A stretch of DNA of 64,000 nt. It comes from Roseivirga sp. BDSF3-8. GTDB lineage: Bacteria > Bacteroidota > Bacteroidia > Cytophagales > Cyclobacteriaceae. The translations under genes were made by a program, and so were the position numbers. The notes under the pieces are model-generated. The model saw nothing but the letters and a program-made list of their open reading frames with translations, was not told where the DNA came from and made no database searches. Numbering within the stretch: position 1 is the first letter of the stretch; every line of letters starts with the position of its first letter. The stretch spans positions 1,525,001 to 1,589,000 of the forward strand of contig NZ_JBGNFV010000001.1 in the NCBI RefSeq assembly GCF_041449215.1, written 5' to 3'. Shown piece after piece: positions 29,174 through 37,081 of the stretch.

Positions 29174-29740
29174 TTAGTTAGTTTTCCGGGTCAGTGATTC
29201 TGTCTCCAGAACCTGGTAATCCGGGTAAGGAGGAATCATCTCATAAGTATGCTCTAAAATAGTAGAATTTGCTGTCTTTTCTACTTCTTTAAAGCCTTCA
29301 AAATAGTAGGTTATGCACATAATCCGGTTCCGGTCATTCGCCACTAACTCATTGGTATGCCTTACACCTTCATCTTTTGCGCTGCTTATTGTGAAGGAGA
29401 GGAAAACATTTCCAACACCACGCGACATGACCTGGCACGACATCAGGAATAACCTGACCTACCACTCACCTGAAAAAGTTTTTTCTATAAGGGCGAGACC
29501 AATCTTTCCGCTGGTACCATACTGATCTTCAAATTCAGCGACTAGTAACAGGTGGTCCGGAGACTCCTGAAGGCATAACTCTTCAAAGCTGTATCGTTTA
29601 CCTGTGGTGTCGAGCTGATTGGTTCGTAAGGTGAGGACTTCAGCACGTTTGAGGTTATTAAAGGTTGCCTGACGTATACCAAACCGCATCTGCAAAGAGC
29701 GAAGGAACTCTTCGTTGGGTCCTCCACAATCTATTACAGT
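29174..29740 (-). pseudogene. fkbH-like pseudogene, C-terminal half with an internal TAG
   Basis: Reading from 29740 gives EEFLRSLQMRFGIRQ, KRAEVLTLRTNQLDTTGKRY, SPDHLLLVAEFEDQYG and SGKIGLALIEK. An in-frame TAG follows at 29459-29461, and five codons later the same frame resumes with LMSCQVMSRGVG, then NDRNRIMCITYYFEGF, and runs to a stop at 29174. This is the C-terminal half of FkbH, the HAD-superfamily enzyme that loads a glyceryl unit from 1,3-bisphosphoglycerate onto an ACP. The N-terminal phosphatase-like domain with the catalytic aspartates is missing; the frame is closed upstream by TGA. Both the truncation and the nonsense codon indicate loss of function. Confidence 0.82.
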
Positions 29741-30057
29741 TCATTACACCGGATATCGCTTATACATCTGACGGCGCTTTTTAGAATATTGGTAATAAAA
29801 GCGGGATTAATTTTGGGTAAATCAAGGAACCCATCATCCTAGGTAAGGACGTGTGGTAGGCTGTAAGCTACCTCATCACGCTCGAAGAGCTGGCCGTCGA
29901 AAAGCTACGGTATTTGCTCACATGTTTATGTCTTTAACAGTATTCTCTATGGTGAAAGCTTTGCTGTTCCAGTTAATCTCTGAATAAAGAAAAAATAATC
30001 CAGGCCGAGTTTTTCAGAATGTAATCGGCAAATGCAAAACCGTCCCTTACACTTGTG
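29741..30057 (-). other. Decayed coding debris between the fkbH and adenylation remnants
   Basis: No intact gene is present. On the minus strand a frame covering about 29734-29904 reads LFDGQLFERDEVAYSLPHVL, one stop, then DDGFLDLPKINPAFITNIL; it looks once-coding but I cannot name the family. The remainder (29905-30057) is short frames full of stops. I infer that a larger NRPS/PKS gene was deleted and eroded here. Confidence 0.5.
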
Positions 30058-30228
30058 TTATTTATTCACCACATTATATAATATTGCAGTAGCGGACACC
30101 ACCTGGTGGGCAGAGAGGACGGTCCCTACCTCACCAGGTTCTGCGCGGTATCCGTTGATCTTTAGCTCATAAATTATTAATCCATCATCAGTGATTATGC
30201 ATTTGACATGCCCTATGTAAAAAAGGAC
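30058..30228 (-). pseudogene. Remnant of an NRPS adenylation domain (A7-A8 region)
   Basis: A 56-codon open stretch with no start codon reads TDDGLIIYELKINGYRAEPG followed by EVGTVLSAHQVVSATAIL. This matches the A7-A8 part of adenylation domains, whose usual form is dG.l.Y.GR.D.QvKi.GyRiE.gEIE..L..H..V..A. The block normally found between the Tyr and the Lys is missing here. It lies on the same strand and in the same order as the N-terminal adenylation fragment upstream, as expected if both come from one deleted synthetase gene. TAA codons close the frame on both sides. Confidence 0.65.
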
Positions 30229-30607
30229 TTACTTCTATAAGGAGAATCAGACATTATCACTGATTCAGTCTGTTCTGACCTAAGGATAAAGAAGTATTTT
30301 CCAGATACACTTCATCTAATGTAAAGTCAGGTACTTGCTGCCTGCTGTGCACCCACAGAATATATAATAGTCAGAGCTTGCCTTTGCAGAAAGGTCTCCA
30401 TCAATCAAGAATTTTAGCAGAGTGTACATACTGAATAGTCTTTATAAAGAAGTAAATATTATGAATATAGAGAATATACGATGATCACTCTCCTGAATAA
30501 AGCTTAATCAGCTTCGCATACAGATATAAAGTGCAGAAAGGCCAAATCTTTTAGAGGTATTTTTCGAGATTGAAGATACAGGCTAAAGATACATATTTCA
30601 ATGCTTT
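30229..30607 (-). other. AT-rich eroded region within the relic synthetase
   Basis: It holds no gene. Several short minus-strand frames look once-coding, for example PDFTLDEVYLENTSLSLGQN near 30260-30330, but none can be assigned. No A3 to A6 adenylation motif could be found. The base composition is clearly more AT-rich than the fragment upstream. Confidence 0.45.
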
Positions 30608-31114
30608 TCAACTTGAAAGGACTGCAGGCTCATGTTCCTGCAGCAAGGCACCCAATGTAAGTGTACGCCCTGCGGTAGCCTCTGAGAACCAATCAGCGCC
30701 ATGGTCCGCCGCATATTTTTCCAGTCGGGCAAGGTTAGCCTCATCTGCTGCCAGCCAGGGATTATGCAGCGCCTCCCATATTTTGATCAGCTTCAGCCGG
30801 TGATCTTCCCTGTTTCCCGTAGATACAGGCACAGGGATGATTTTACCGAGCAGGCATGCCCAGAAAACTACCAGAAAACGGCGGTTATCATCGGTTTGAA
30901 TAATTAGCTCATGGCCCTGCTGCACCCCAAGGCGTCGCAGGGCTCCGAGTGTACACGTCGCAGTACGGTACAGTTCGGCATAACTCAGGCTATGCTCATC
31001 ATCAGCCCCATCTACGAAACTGACCCCTTTCGTAGATGAGCCTGCTGCATGTTGCAATAACCCGGTGAGCGTATAGTCTTTAAAAGACAGAGGGTGGTGA
31101 GCAGGGTGTGGCAT
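30608..31114 (-). pseudogene. Truncated N-terminal part of an NRPS/PKS-loading adenylation domain
   Basis: 168 codons from ATG 31114 to TGA 30608. The sequence DEHSLSYAELYRTATCTLGA, then LRRLGVQQGHELIIQTDDNR and VVFWACLLGKIIPVPVS, matches the first third of acyl/aminoacyl-adenylating enzymes (A1-A2 region). The chain stops just before the position of the A3 P-loop (normally SGSTG.PKG), so it cannot be catalytic. It begins 53 bases after the NusG-like gene, where a first megasynthase gene would be expected. I read it as the surviving 5' end of a large synthetase gene. A short regulatory peptide of adenylation origin is the less likely alternative. Confidence 0.75.
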
Positions 31115-31167
31115 TCCCGGCCGGTATTAGCAGGTTGACAATCAGGTACGGTTGAGCTCGCTCAGGA

Positions 31168-31692
31168 TCACCCGGCCAGGCTGGGGCTGAGCCTTTCGAT
31201 CATAGCAGCTGACACGTCCACACAGGCAGTTTGTCTGAGCGAGTCTATCCTGACCAATAGGCGGGTTTTACCTTTTTTCTCTTCAAGTACGCCCTCTACC
31301 CCGGTGAGCGGGCCATCCACAATACGTATAGGCATTCCTTCCACCAGTTCTTCGTTTGTGGTAATATCACTACCTGAGGAGGCCAGTTTTTTGATCGTCT
31401 CTATCTCAGCCTCAGGCATCCTGCAAGGATTACCCTGTATAGAAACAAACTTGACCACACCCTCTACCTGAAGTACCCGGTACTTTTCCTTAGGGTCTAT
31501 ACGAACAAAGATGTAGTTGGGAAAAAGGGGAACAGTGAGTTTCTTTTTTCTGTCGCTCCACTGTCTGATGACTGTAGTAAGGGGAAGAAATGCTTCTACC
31601 CCTGAGTTGCTTAATCGGGAGAATATTTTTTTCTCAATACGTGGATAGGTATACACAGCATACCAATCGGAGTCCGTCCTCTCCATTTCCAT
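31168..31692 (-). CDS. Specialised NusG paralogue (UpxY/LoaP/RfaH-type antiterminator)
   Basis: A protein of about 174 residues. I take the start at 31692 (MEMERTDSDWYAVYT); the frame opens 15 codons earlier. The N-terminal NGN domain has WYAVYTYPRIEKKIFSRL and FLPLTTVIRQWSDRKKKLTV, then LFPNYIFVRI, all typical of NusG-like factors. The C-terminal KOW domain begins EGMPIRIVDGPLTGVEGVLE. Housekeeping NusG in this phylum sits with the rpl genes; this copy heads a secondary-metabolite operon. That placement is known for LoaP in Firmicutes polyketide clusters and UpxY in Bacteroides capsule loci, where the factor lets RNA polymerase read through a very long operon. It is intact. Confidence 0.85.
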   Translation of the reverse strand: MEMERTDSDWYAVYTYPRIEKKIFSRLSNSGVEAFLPLTTVIRQWSDRKKKLTVPLFPNYIFVRIDPKEKYRVLQVEGVVKFVSIQGNPCRMPEAEIETIKKLASSGSDITTNEELVEGMPIRIVDGPLTGVEGVLEEKKGKTRLLVRIDSLRQTACVDVSAAMIERLSPSLAG

Positions 31693-31737
31693 AATTTTTT
31701 CTCTTTTTAGGTTTTCTGCCAGAGCAATCACCAGCAT

Positions 31738-32617
31738 ATTGTGAGGGAACTCTGGTTGGTCAGACCAGAGATATAACTGATTTCACAATACCGGTTGATT
31801 CTTCCTGCAAATCGCAGAAAATAGTTGCACATTTCTGCCGAAAGTCAAAACAATAATAGGCTGATTAAGCCATTTTTCCAAAGTTTAAGTAAACTATATT
31901 CACCACATCAAACACGACAACAGACCTGCATTTTCTTAATACAAACCCAAAATCTTACATCCCAATTATCAGGGTCTGTGATGCATAGATAGCCATAATT
32001 TTTTAAGAAAAAAGCAACCGCAAGTTAATTTTCTATTAACGTGTCGTCTATTTATATTAACTTTTACAAATAGAATATGAGGTTTCTTGCAAATGAAAGC
32101 CTCACTTATCAACTGCAAGTCGACAAACAATCTGTATGCACTATAAAAACATTACATTACCCCCTCAGTCTATCTGATTTCAGCGGATTCAAATGCCATC
32201 GAACCTACCTCTTTATTACCTCTTAGATCAGGTAATTGAGTCATTATTTACCAACATTGATAAGCAAGGAATTTAAAAGCCAACGGGTCACTAAAAATCG
32301 CTTGGGAAACAGAAGATACCTGAAACATCATGCGATCTCAATTTGGGAACCAACTTAGAGGGGGGAGGGGGTGATATAAAGGTGAGGGGAGGAATATCGG
32401 GGCAGCCAATGAATGTATGGCCGCGGAAGCTATTATTGGCTTAAACCAAAGTCAGTAGAATAATATAATTAGGATCGATAGAGGTTATCCACAGTTTGAC
32501 TATAGAATGACTATGTGATCACTACAGGATTACTACAGGGTAAGCACCAGCTTATATTAAGGAAAAATACAATTAGGTATAGTTACCAAGTTGCCTGCCC
32601 CATGGTATTTTAAATAA
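31738..32617. other. Gene-free AT-rich stretch upstream of the relic operon
   Basis: About 880 bp without a convincing gene on either strand. Visible structure: a 7-bp hairpin CTCTGGT/ACCAGAG at 31750-31770 just before the NusG-like gene, a G-rich tract at about 32359-32402 with runs of 6, 5 and 4 G, and a lone DnaA-box sequence TTATCCACA at 32485-32493. No TAnnTTTG promoter pointing at the NusG-like gene could be found. It probably contains that operon's promoter and leader, but this is not demonstrated. Confidence 0.5.
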
Positions 32618-32654
32618 AAAAGCCTCCTGCACCGGATCGATGCAGGAGGCTTTT
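32618..32654 (-). terminator. Terminator of the kdsD-manC unit
   Basis: AAAAGCCTCCTGCA (32618-32631) pairs with TGCAGGAGGCTTTT (32641-32654) around a 9-base loop. It lies 25 bases past the manC stop, with T residues on the minus-strand side. Confidence 0.92.
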
Positions 32655-32679
32655 CTAAAGGAAGAAATAGGGTTATGCG

Positions 32680-33759
32680 CTAGAGATACTCCGTCCCTTT
32701 CTCCTTTTTAACATCGTTAACAAACTCTCTGAATTTACCTTCCTGGTCTTTTTCGCAAACCAGCAGCACGTTACCACAGTCAGCAATCAAATAATCTTTG
32801 AGCCCCTGTACTACTATCAGCTTATCTTCCTTACCCTTAATCACGCAGTTATCTACGTCATAAAGAAGGGTATTCCCGTCTGCTACATTGCCGTTTTCAT
32901 CCTTATCACGGATTTCATGAAGCGCCTTCCAGGAGCCAAGATCTGACCAACCAAAGGCTCCCAGGATCACATATACATTCTCCGCCTTTTCCATGATCCC
33001 GTAGTCAATACTGATATTTCTGCATTGACTATATGCTTTCTTGATGAAGCCTTCTTCATTTTCTGTGTAAAAGTGCTGGCTGCCGTCTTCAAAGGCCTCG
33101 GACAGGTCTGGCATGTGCTTTTCAAATGCCTCGATGATACTTTTAGCTGACCAAATGAAGATTCCGCTGTTCCACACAAAGTCGCCGCTTTCCAGAAACT
33201 TTTTAGCCAGGTCCAGCTCGGGTTTTTCTGTAAAGGTTTTTACCTTCTTCAGAGGTCCGTTTTGTTTATCAGGCATGAATTGGATATAGCCATACCCGGT
33301 TTTAGGGCTATTGGGCTTGATCCCCATTGTAATCAGATTGTCCCCTTTGGCCGAGGCTTCCAATGCTTTACGTATAGTATCCTTAAATACCTCTTCTTTA
33401 AATATAGCATGATCGCTCGGGGCAACCACTATCCTGGCTTCAGGATCTTTTTTATAGATCTTGTAGCAACTATAAGCTATACAGGGGGCTGTGTTGCGTC
33501 TTGCAGGTTCGGTCAGTATCTGGTCGTCCGTAAGCTCAGGCAGTTGCTTTTTTACTTCATCTGCATACTGATCACTAGTCACCACATACACATTCCCGGC
33601 CGGCACCACACCTTCGTACCTTTGGAAGGTTAGCTGAAGAAGGGAATAGCCTGTACCGAGTACGTCTTTAAACTGCTTAGGATGATCATTTCGGCTATAG
33701 GGCCAGAAGCGGCTGCCAATGCCGCCGGCCATTATCACAAGGTAGTTTTGGTTATCCAT
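32680..33759 (-). CDS. manC: Mannose-1-phosphate guanylyltransferase
   Basis: A 359-residue single-domain GDP-mannose pyrophosphorylase making GDP-mannose from mannose-1-phosphate and GTP. The signature IMAGGIGSRFWPYSRNDHPK opens the protein and is followed by QF. APSDHAIF and GYGYIQF then give the nucleotide and sugar contacts, and TEKPELDLAKKFL is the family's FVEKP-type motif. It lacks the C-terminal isomerase domain of bifunctional ManC/AlgA enzymes. It starts five bases after the kdsD-like gene, so both probably supply envelope polysaccharide precursors from one transcript that ends in a strong terminator. Confidence 0.92.
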   Translation of the reverse strand: MDNQNYLVIMAGGIGSRFWPYSRNDHPKQFKDVLGTGYSLLQLTFQRYEGVVPAGNVYVVTSDQYADEVKKQLPELTDDQILTEPARRNTAPCIAYSCYKIYKKDPEARIVVAPSDHAIFKEEVFKDTIRKALEASAKGDNLITMGIKPNSPKTGYGYIQFMPDKQNGPLKKVKTFTEKPELDLAKKFLESGDFVWNSGIFIWSAKSIIEAFEKHMPDLSEAFEDGSQHFYTENEEGFIKKAYSQCRNISIDYGIMEKAENVYVILGAFGWSDLGSWKALHEIRDKDENGNVADGNTLLYDVDNCVIKGKEDKLIVVQGLKDYLIADCGNVLLVCEKDQEGKFREFVNDVKKEKGTEYL

Positions 33760-33764
33760 AAGTT

Positions 33765-34736
33765 TTATACAATTCCTTCTTTAAGCAGATCATGCAGATG
33801 AACAAAGCCCGCTACGCAATCATTGCCATCCGTCACAACTAGCTGGGTGATATTAAAATCTTCCATTATTTTAAGCGCTTTGGCAGCATACGTACCGGTT
33901 TCCACTCTTCTTGGAGAGACTGTCATGATATCCCTAGCTTTAATCGATGAAAGGTCAGAATGTTTTTCAAGCATTCTTCTTACGTCCCCGTCCGTAATAA
34001 TTCCTACAAGCCTGCCGTTAGTATCCGTAACAGAGGTGGCTCCCAGCCTTTTAGTTGATATCTCGACAATCACATCTTTGACCGAAGCCTCCGGGGAAAC
34101 TCTGGGGCAGTCATTAAGTGTAATAAGGTCGTCAACCTTAAGGTAGAGTTGTTTGCCCAGTGCACCACCCGGGTGGTACCTGGCAAAGTCACGGGAAGTA
34201 AAATTTCTTTGTTCTAAAAGACAGATAGCCAGGGCGTCACCCATAGCCAAATGGGCTGTGGTACTGGTAGTGGGCGCAAGGTTATTAGGACAAGCCTCCT
34301 CCCCGATAGTGGCATTGAGAATAAAGTCCGATTGTTTAGCCAGATAAGATTCGGTATTGCTAACTAAAGCGGCTATCTTTATACCTTGCCTCCGGAGTAA
34401 GGGAACTAAAACCTTTACTTCCGGTGTATTTCCACTCTTAGAGATACAAATGGCAAGGTCTCCTTCCTGCACCATGCCCAGGTCACCATGGATGGCGTCG
34501 GCAGCGTGCATGAATATCGAAGGGGTACCTGTTGAGTTTAGTGTAGCTACTATTTTATTAGCTATTATTGCACTCTTTCCTATACCGGTTACGATCACAC
34601 GGCCGCGAAGGGAAAGTATCTCTATGACCAGTTGTTGGAAACTATCGTCGATGTATTCGGCTAGGTGCTTTATCGCTTCTGCCTCTTGTAGAAGAACTTC
34701 CCTGGCAGTTTGCTGAATATTTCGCACTAAATTCAA
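33765..34736 (-). CDS. kdsD: KpsF/GutQ-family arabinose-5-phosphate isomerase
   Basis: The 323-residue protein has an N-terminal SIS sugar-isomerase domain and two C-terminal CBS domains. SKSGNTPEVKVLVPLLRRQG and VTGIGKSAIIANKI mark the SIS core, PTTSTTAHLAMGDALA the active-site helix, and RYHPGGALGKQL the conserved end of the domain. It interconverts ribulose-5-phosphate and arabinose-5-phosphate, the first step to KDO for LPS. The start seems to be TTG at 34736, since no in-frame ATG lies nearby and the family begins at this point. It is divergent from recQ with a 79-bp gap. Confidence 0.9.
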   Translation of the reverse strand: MNLVRNIQQTAREVLLQEAEAIKHLAEYIDDSFQQLVIEILSLRGRVIVTGIGKSAIIANKIVATLNSTGTPSIFMHAADAIHGDLGMVQEGDLAICISKSGNTPEVKVLVPLLRRQGIKIAALVSNTESYLAKQSDFILNATIGEEACPNNLAPTTSTTAHLAMGDALAICLLEQRNFTSRDFARYHPGGALGKQLYLKVDDLITLNDCPRVSPEASVKDVIVEISTKRLGATSVTDTNGRLVGIITDGDVRRMLEKHSDLSSIKARDIMTVSPRRVETGTYAAKALKIMEDFNITQLVVTDGNDCVAGFVHLHDLLKEGIV

Positions 34737-34755
34737 AATATGAATCCTTATTCTT

Positions 34756-34774
34756 TAAATTTGATCCAAAGATA
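34756..34774. promoter_or_regulatory. Divergent -7 elements for recQ (+) and kdsD-manC (-)
   Basis: TAAATTTG at 34756-34763 on the plus strand and TATCTTTG on the minus strand (34774 to 34767) are both perfect TAnnTTTG matches, three bases apart, in the 79-bp gap. Neither has a clear TTTG at -33. The close packing implies the two promoters may compete. Confidence 0.45.
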
Positions 34775-34815
34775 AGGGAAAAAGGGAATTTTCTTAACTG
34801 AGGATTTTCGTTGAT

Positions 34816-37026
34816 ATGATGTTGGTTGATCAAGTAGAACACCTAAAAGATAAGCTCAAGGAAGTATTCGGATACGGCAAATTCCGGGGTAACCAGGAAG
34901 CCATTATCCGCAATATCATGGATGGTAAAAATACCTTCGTGATCATGCCTACCGGAGCCGGAAAATCACTATGCTATCAGCTTCCCGCCGTTATGAACGA
35001 GGGAACAGCTATTGTTATATCTCCTCTGATTGCCCTGATGAAAAATCAGGTAGATCAGCTTAATGCCCTGGGGATAAATGCACAATTCTTAAACTCCACC
35101 CTTACAAAGGCGGAGATGACGCGTGTAAAGAACCAAGTGATAAGCGGCGATGTGAAACTGCTCTACGTAGCGCCTGAGTCCCTCACAAAAGAGGAGAATG
35201 TAAACTTTCTGAAGCAGGCAAATATTTCATTTGTAGCAATAGATGAGGCCCACTGTATATCAGAGTGGGGTCATGACTTCCGGCCCGAGTACCGGCGCAT
35301 CAAATCCATTATAGGCCAGTTGGGCGATCTGCCCATCATAGCGCTTACGGCTACGGCTACACCCAAGGTGCAGCTGGATATCCAGCGCAACCTGCAGATG
35401 GAAGATGCTGACCTTTACAAGAGCTCATTTAACCGGGAAAACCTCTATTATGAGGTACGGAATAAGCCAAAGAAGTCGGCAGACCTGCAAAAGCAACTTA
35501 TTAAGTTTGTCAAAAGTCAGAAGGGTAAATCCGGCATTATTTATTGCCTGAGCCGTAAAAAGGTAGAGGAAATAGCGCATTTACTACAGGTAAATGACGT
35601 GAAAGCCGCGCCCTATCATGCGGGACTTGATGCAGCTATTCGCATGCGCAACCAGGATGACTTCCTTAATGAGGAAACGGATGTCATCGTGGCCACCATT
35701 GCCTTTGGTATGGGCATCGATAAGCCTGATGTACGCTTTGTTATACACTATGATACGCCCAAAAGTCTGGAGGGCTACTACCAGGAGACCGGCCGGGCAG
35801 GGCGTGACGGCCTGGAGGGTAACTGTATCATGTTCTATAGCTATGACGATATCCTTAAGCTGGAGAAATTCAATAAGGATAAGTCTGTCACAGAACGTGA
35901 AAATGGCCGTATCCTCTTAATGGAAATGGCAAGCTTTGCTGAATCTGCAGTATGCAGACGCAGACAATTGCTCCATTACTTCGGAGAAGAGTACTCGCTT
36001 GAAGAGCACCCTAACTGCGGAATGTGTGACAATTGTAAGCACCCAAAAGCACAGTTTGAGGGACAGCAGTATCTTCAAAATGTGCTTAAAGCAGTCATAC
36101 AAACAGAACAACGATTCGGTCTCAATCACCTCGTTAATGTACTAAGAGGGGTAGAGGATGATTACGTCCAGAGCTATAAGCACAATAAGGCTGAGGTGTT
36201 TGGTGTAGGCTCCGAAGAAGAGGAAGGCCTGTGGATCAGTGTCGTCCGGCAGGCTTTGCTTTATGAATTCCTGCAAAAGGACATTGAAAACATCGGCGTA
36301 CTGAAAATTACGGCCAAGGGCCGGCAGTACCTGGAAGAACCTCACTCCTTTATGCTCATGAAAGACCATGACTATATTGAAATGGAGGAGGAAGCCGCAG
36401 AGACCGAGGCGCAGGATGCAGCAGGCAAATCATACGACGAAACCCTCTTTGAACTGCTGAAAAAGGAGCGGAAGCGTATCGCCAAACAAAAGAACCTGCC
36501 TCCTTACGTCATCTTTCAGGATCCGAGTCTTGAAGAAATGGCTACTACCTTCCCCACCTCAGAGCAGGAACTTGCTCAGATTAATGGTGTCGGGAAGGGT
36601 AAGGTTGTCAAATTTGGCAAACCATTTCTCAGACTTATAAAAAGCTACGTAGAGGAAAACGATATCGTGACGGCCTCTGATGTAGTAGTGAAGTCTTCAG
36701 GTATCAAGTCTAAAATCAAAATCTTCATTATCCAGCAGATAGACCGAAAGGTAGACCTGGAAGAGATCGCTGAGGCTCAAAATCTCAAGATGGAAGAGCT
36801 GATAGATGAGATCGAACATATCTGCTATGCAGGTACAAAGCTTAACCTGGAGTACTACATAGATCAGATCATGGATGATGACAGACAGGATGAGGTCTAT
36901 GACTATTTCATGAGCGCCGAATCAGATAAAATTTCCGATGCACATACCTATCTGGGTGAGGAAGATTACTCAGAGGAAGAATTGAGACTGATGCGCGTAA
37001 AATTCCTGTCAGAATACGCAAACTGA
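34816..37026 (+). CDS. recQ: ATP-dependent DNA helicase RecQ
   Basis: A 736-residue 3'-5' helicase of superfamily 2 used in recombination and fork repair. Motif I is MPTGAGKSLCYQLPA (45-59), motif II DEAHCISEWGHDF (DEAH at 143-146), and motif VI QETGRAGRDG. The zinc-binding RQC part carries CRRRQLLHYFG and NCGMCDNC. An HRDC domain with FPTSEQELAQINGVGKGK follows, and about 100 further residues of the type seen in Bacteroidota RecQ. The usual length in E. coli is about 610, so the tail is extended. It is followed 55 bases later by purD, past a GGGCCC inverted repeat without a T run. Confidence 0.95.
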   Translation: MMLVDQVEHLKDKLKEVFGYGKFRGNQEAIIRNIMDGKNTFVIMPTGAGKSLCYQLPAVMNEGTAIVISPLIALMKNQVDQLNALGINAQFLNSTLTKAEMTRVKNQVISGDVKLLYVAPESLTKEENVNFLKQANISFVAIDEAHCISEWGHDFRPEYRRIKSIIGQLGDLPIIALTATATPKVQLDIQRNLQMEDADLYKSSFNRENLYYEVRNKPKKSADLQKQLIKFVKSQKGKSGIIYCLSRKKVEEIAHLLQVNDVKAAPYHAGLDAAIRMRNQDDFLNEETDVIVATIAFGMGIDKPDVRFVIHYDTPKSLEGYYQETGRAGRDGLEGNCIMFYSYDDILKLEKFNKDKSVTERENGRILLMEMASFAESAVCRRRQLLHYFGEEYSLEEHPNCGMCDNCKHPKAQFEGQQYLQNVLKAVIQTEQRFGLNHLVNVLRGVEDDYVQSYKHNKAEVFGVGSEEEEGLWISVVRQALLYEFLQKDIENIGVLKITAKGRQYLEEPHSFMLMKDHDYIEMEEEAAETEAQDAAGKSYDETLFELLKKERKRIAKQKNLPPYVIFQDPSLEEMATTFPTSEQELAQINGVGKGKVVKFGKPFLRLIKSYVEENDIVTASDVVVKSSGIKSKIKIFIIQQIDRKVDLEEIAEAQNLKMEELIDEIEHICYAGTKLNLEYYIDQIMDDDRQDEVYDYFMSAESDKISDAHTYLGEEDYSEEELRLMRVKFLSEYAN

Positions 37027-37081
37027 TTATAAAGGGCCCTGTAGTACACCAACTGCGGGGCCCTGTTGCAATAATTTATTT

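Noticed and set aside
30093-30154. GC-rich foldback (CGGACACC/GGTATCCG with inner ACCTGGTG/CACCAGGT) that looked like a structured RNA.
   Set aside because: It coincides with the adenylation A7-A8 coding remnant on the minus strand, which explains its composition; the pairing is probably chance.
32193-32276. 27-codon ORF starting MPSNLPLYYLLDQVIESLF.
   Set aside because: Short, no recognisable family, no ribosome-binding or promoter support; consistent with chance in AT-rich DNA.
32485-32493. DnaA box TTATCCACA as a sign of a replication origin.
   Set aside because: Only one perfect box, no cluster, no dnaA, dnaN or gidA neighbour and no AT-rich unwinding array linked to it.
37033-37064. 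GGGCCC inverted repeat between recQ and purD as a terminator.
   Set aside because: The stem is short with a 18-base loop and no T run follows, so readthrough into purD is likely.
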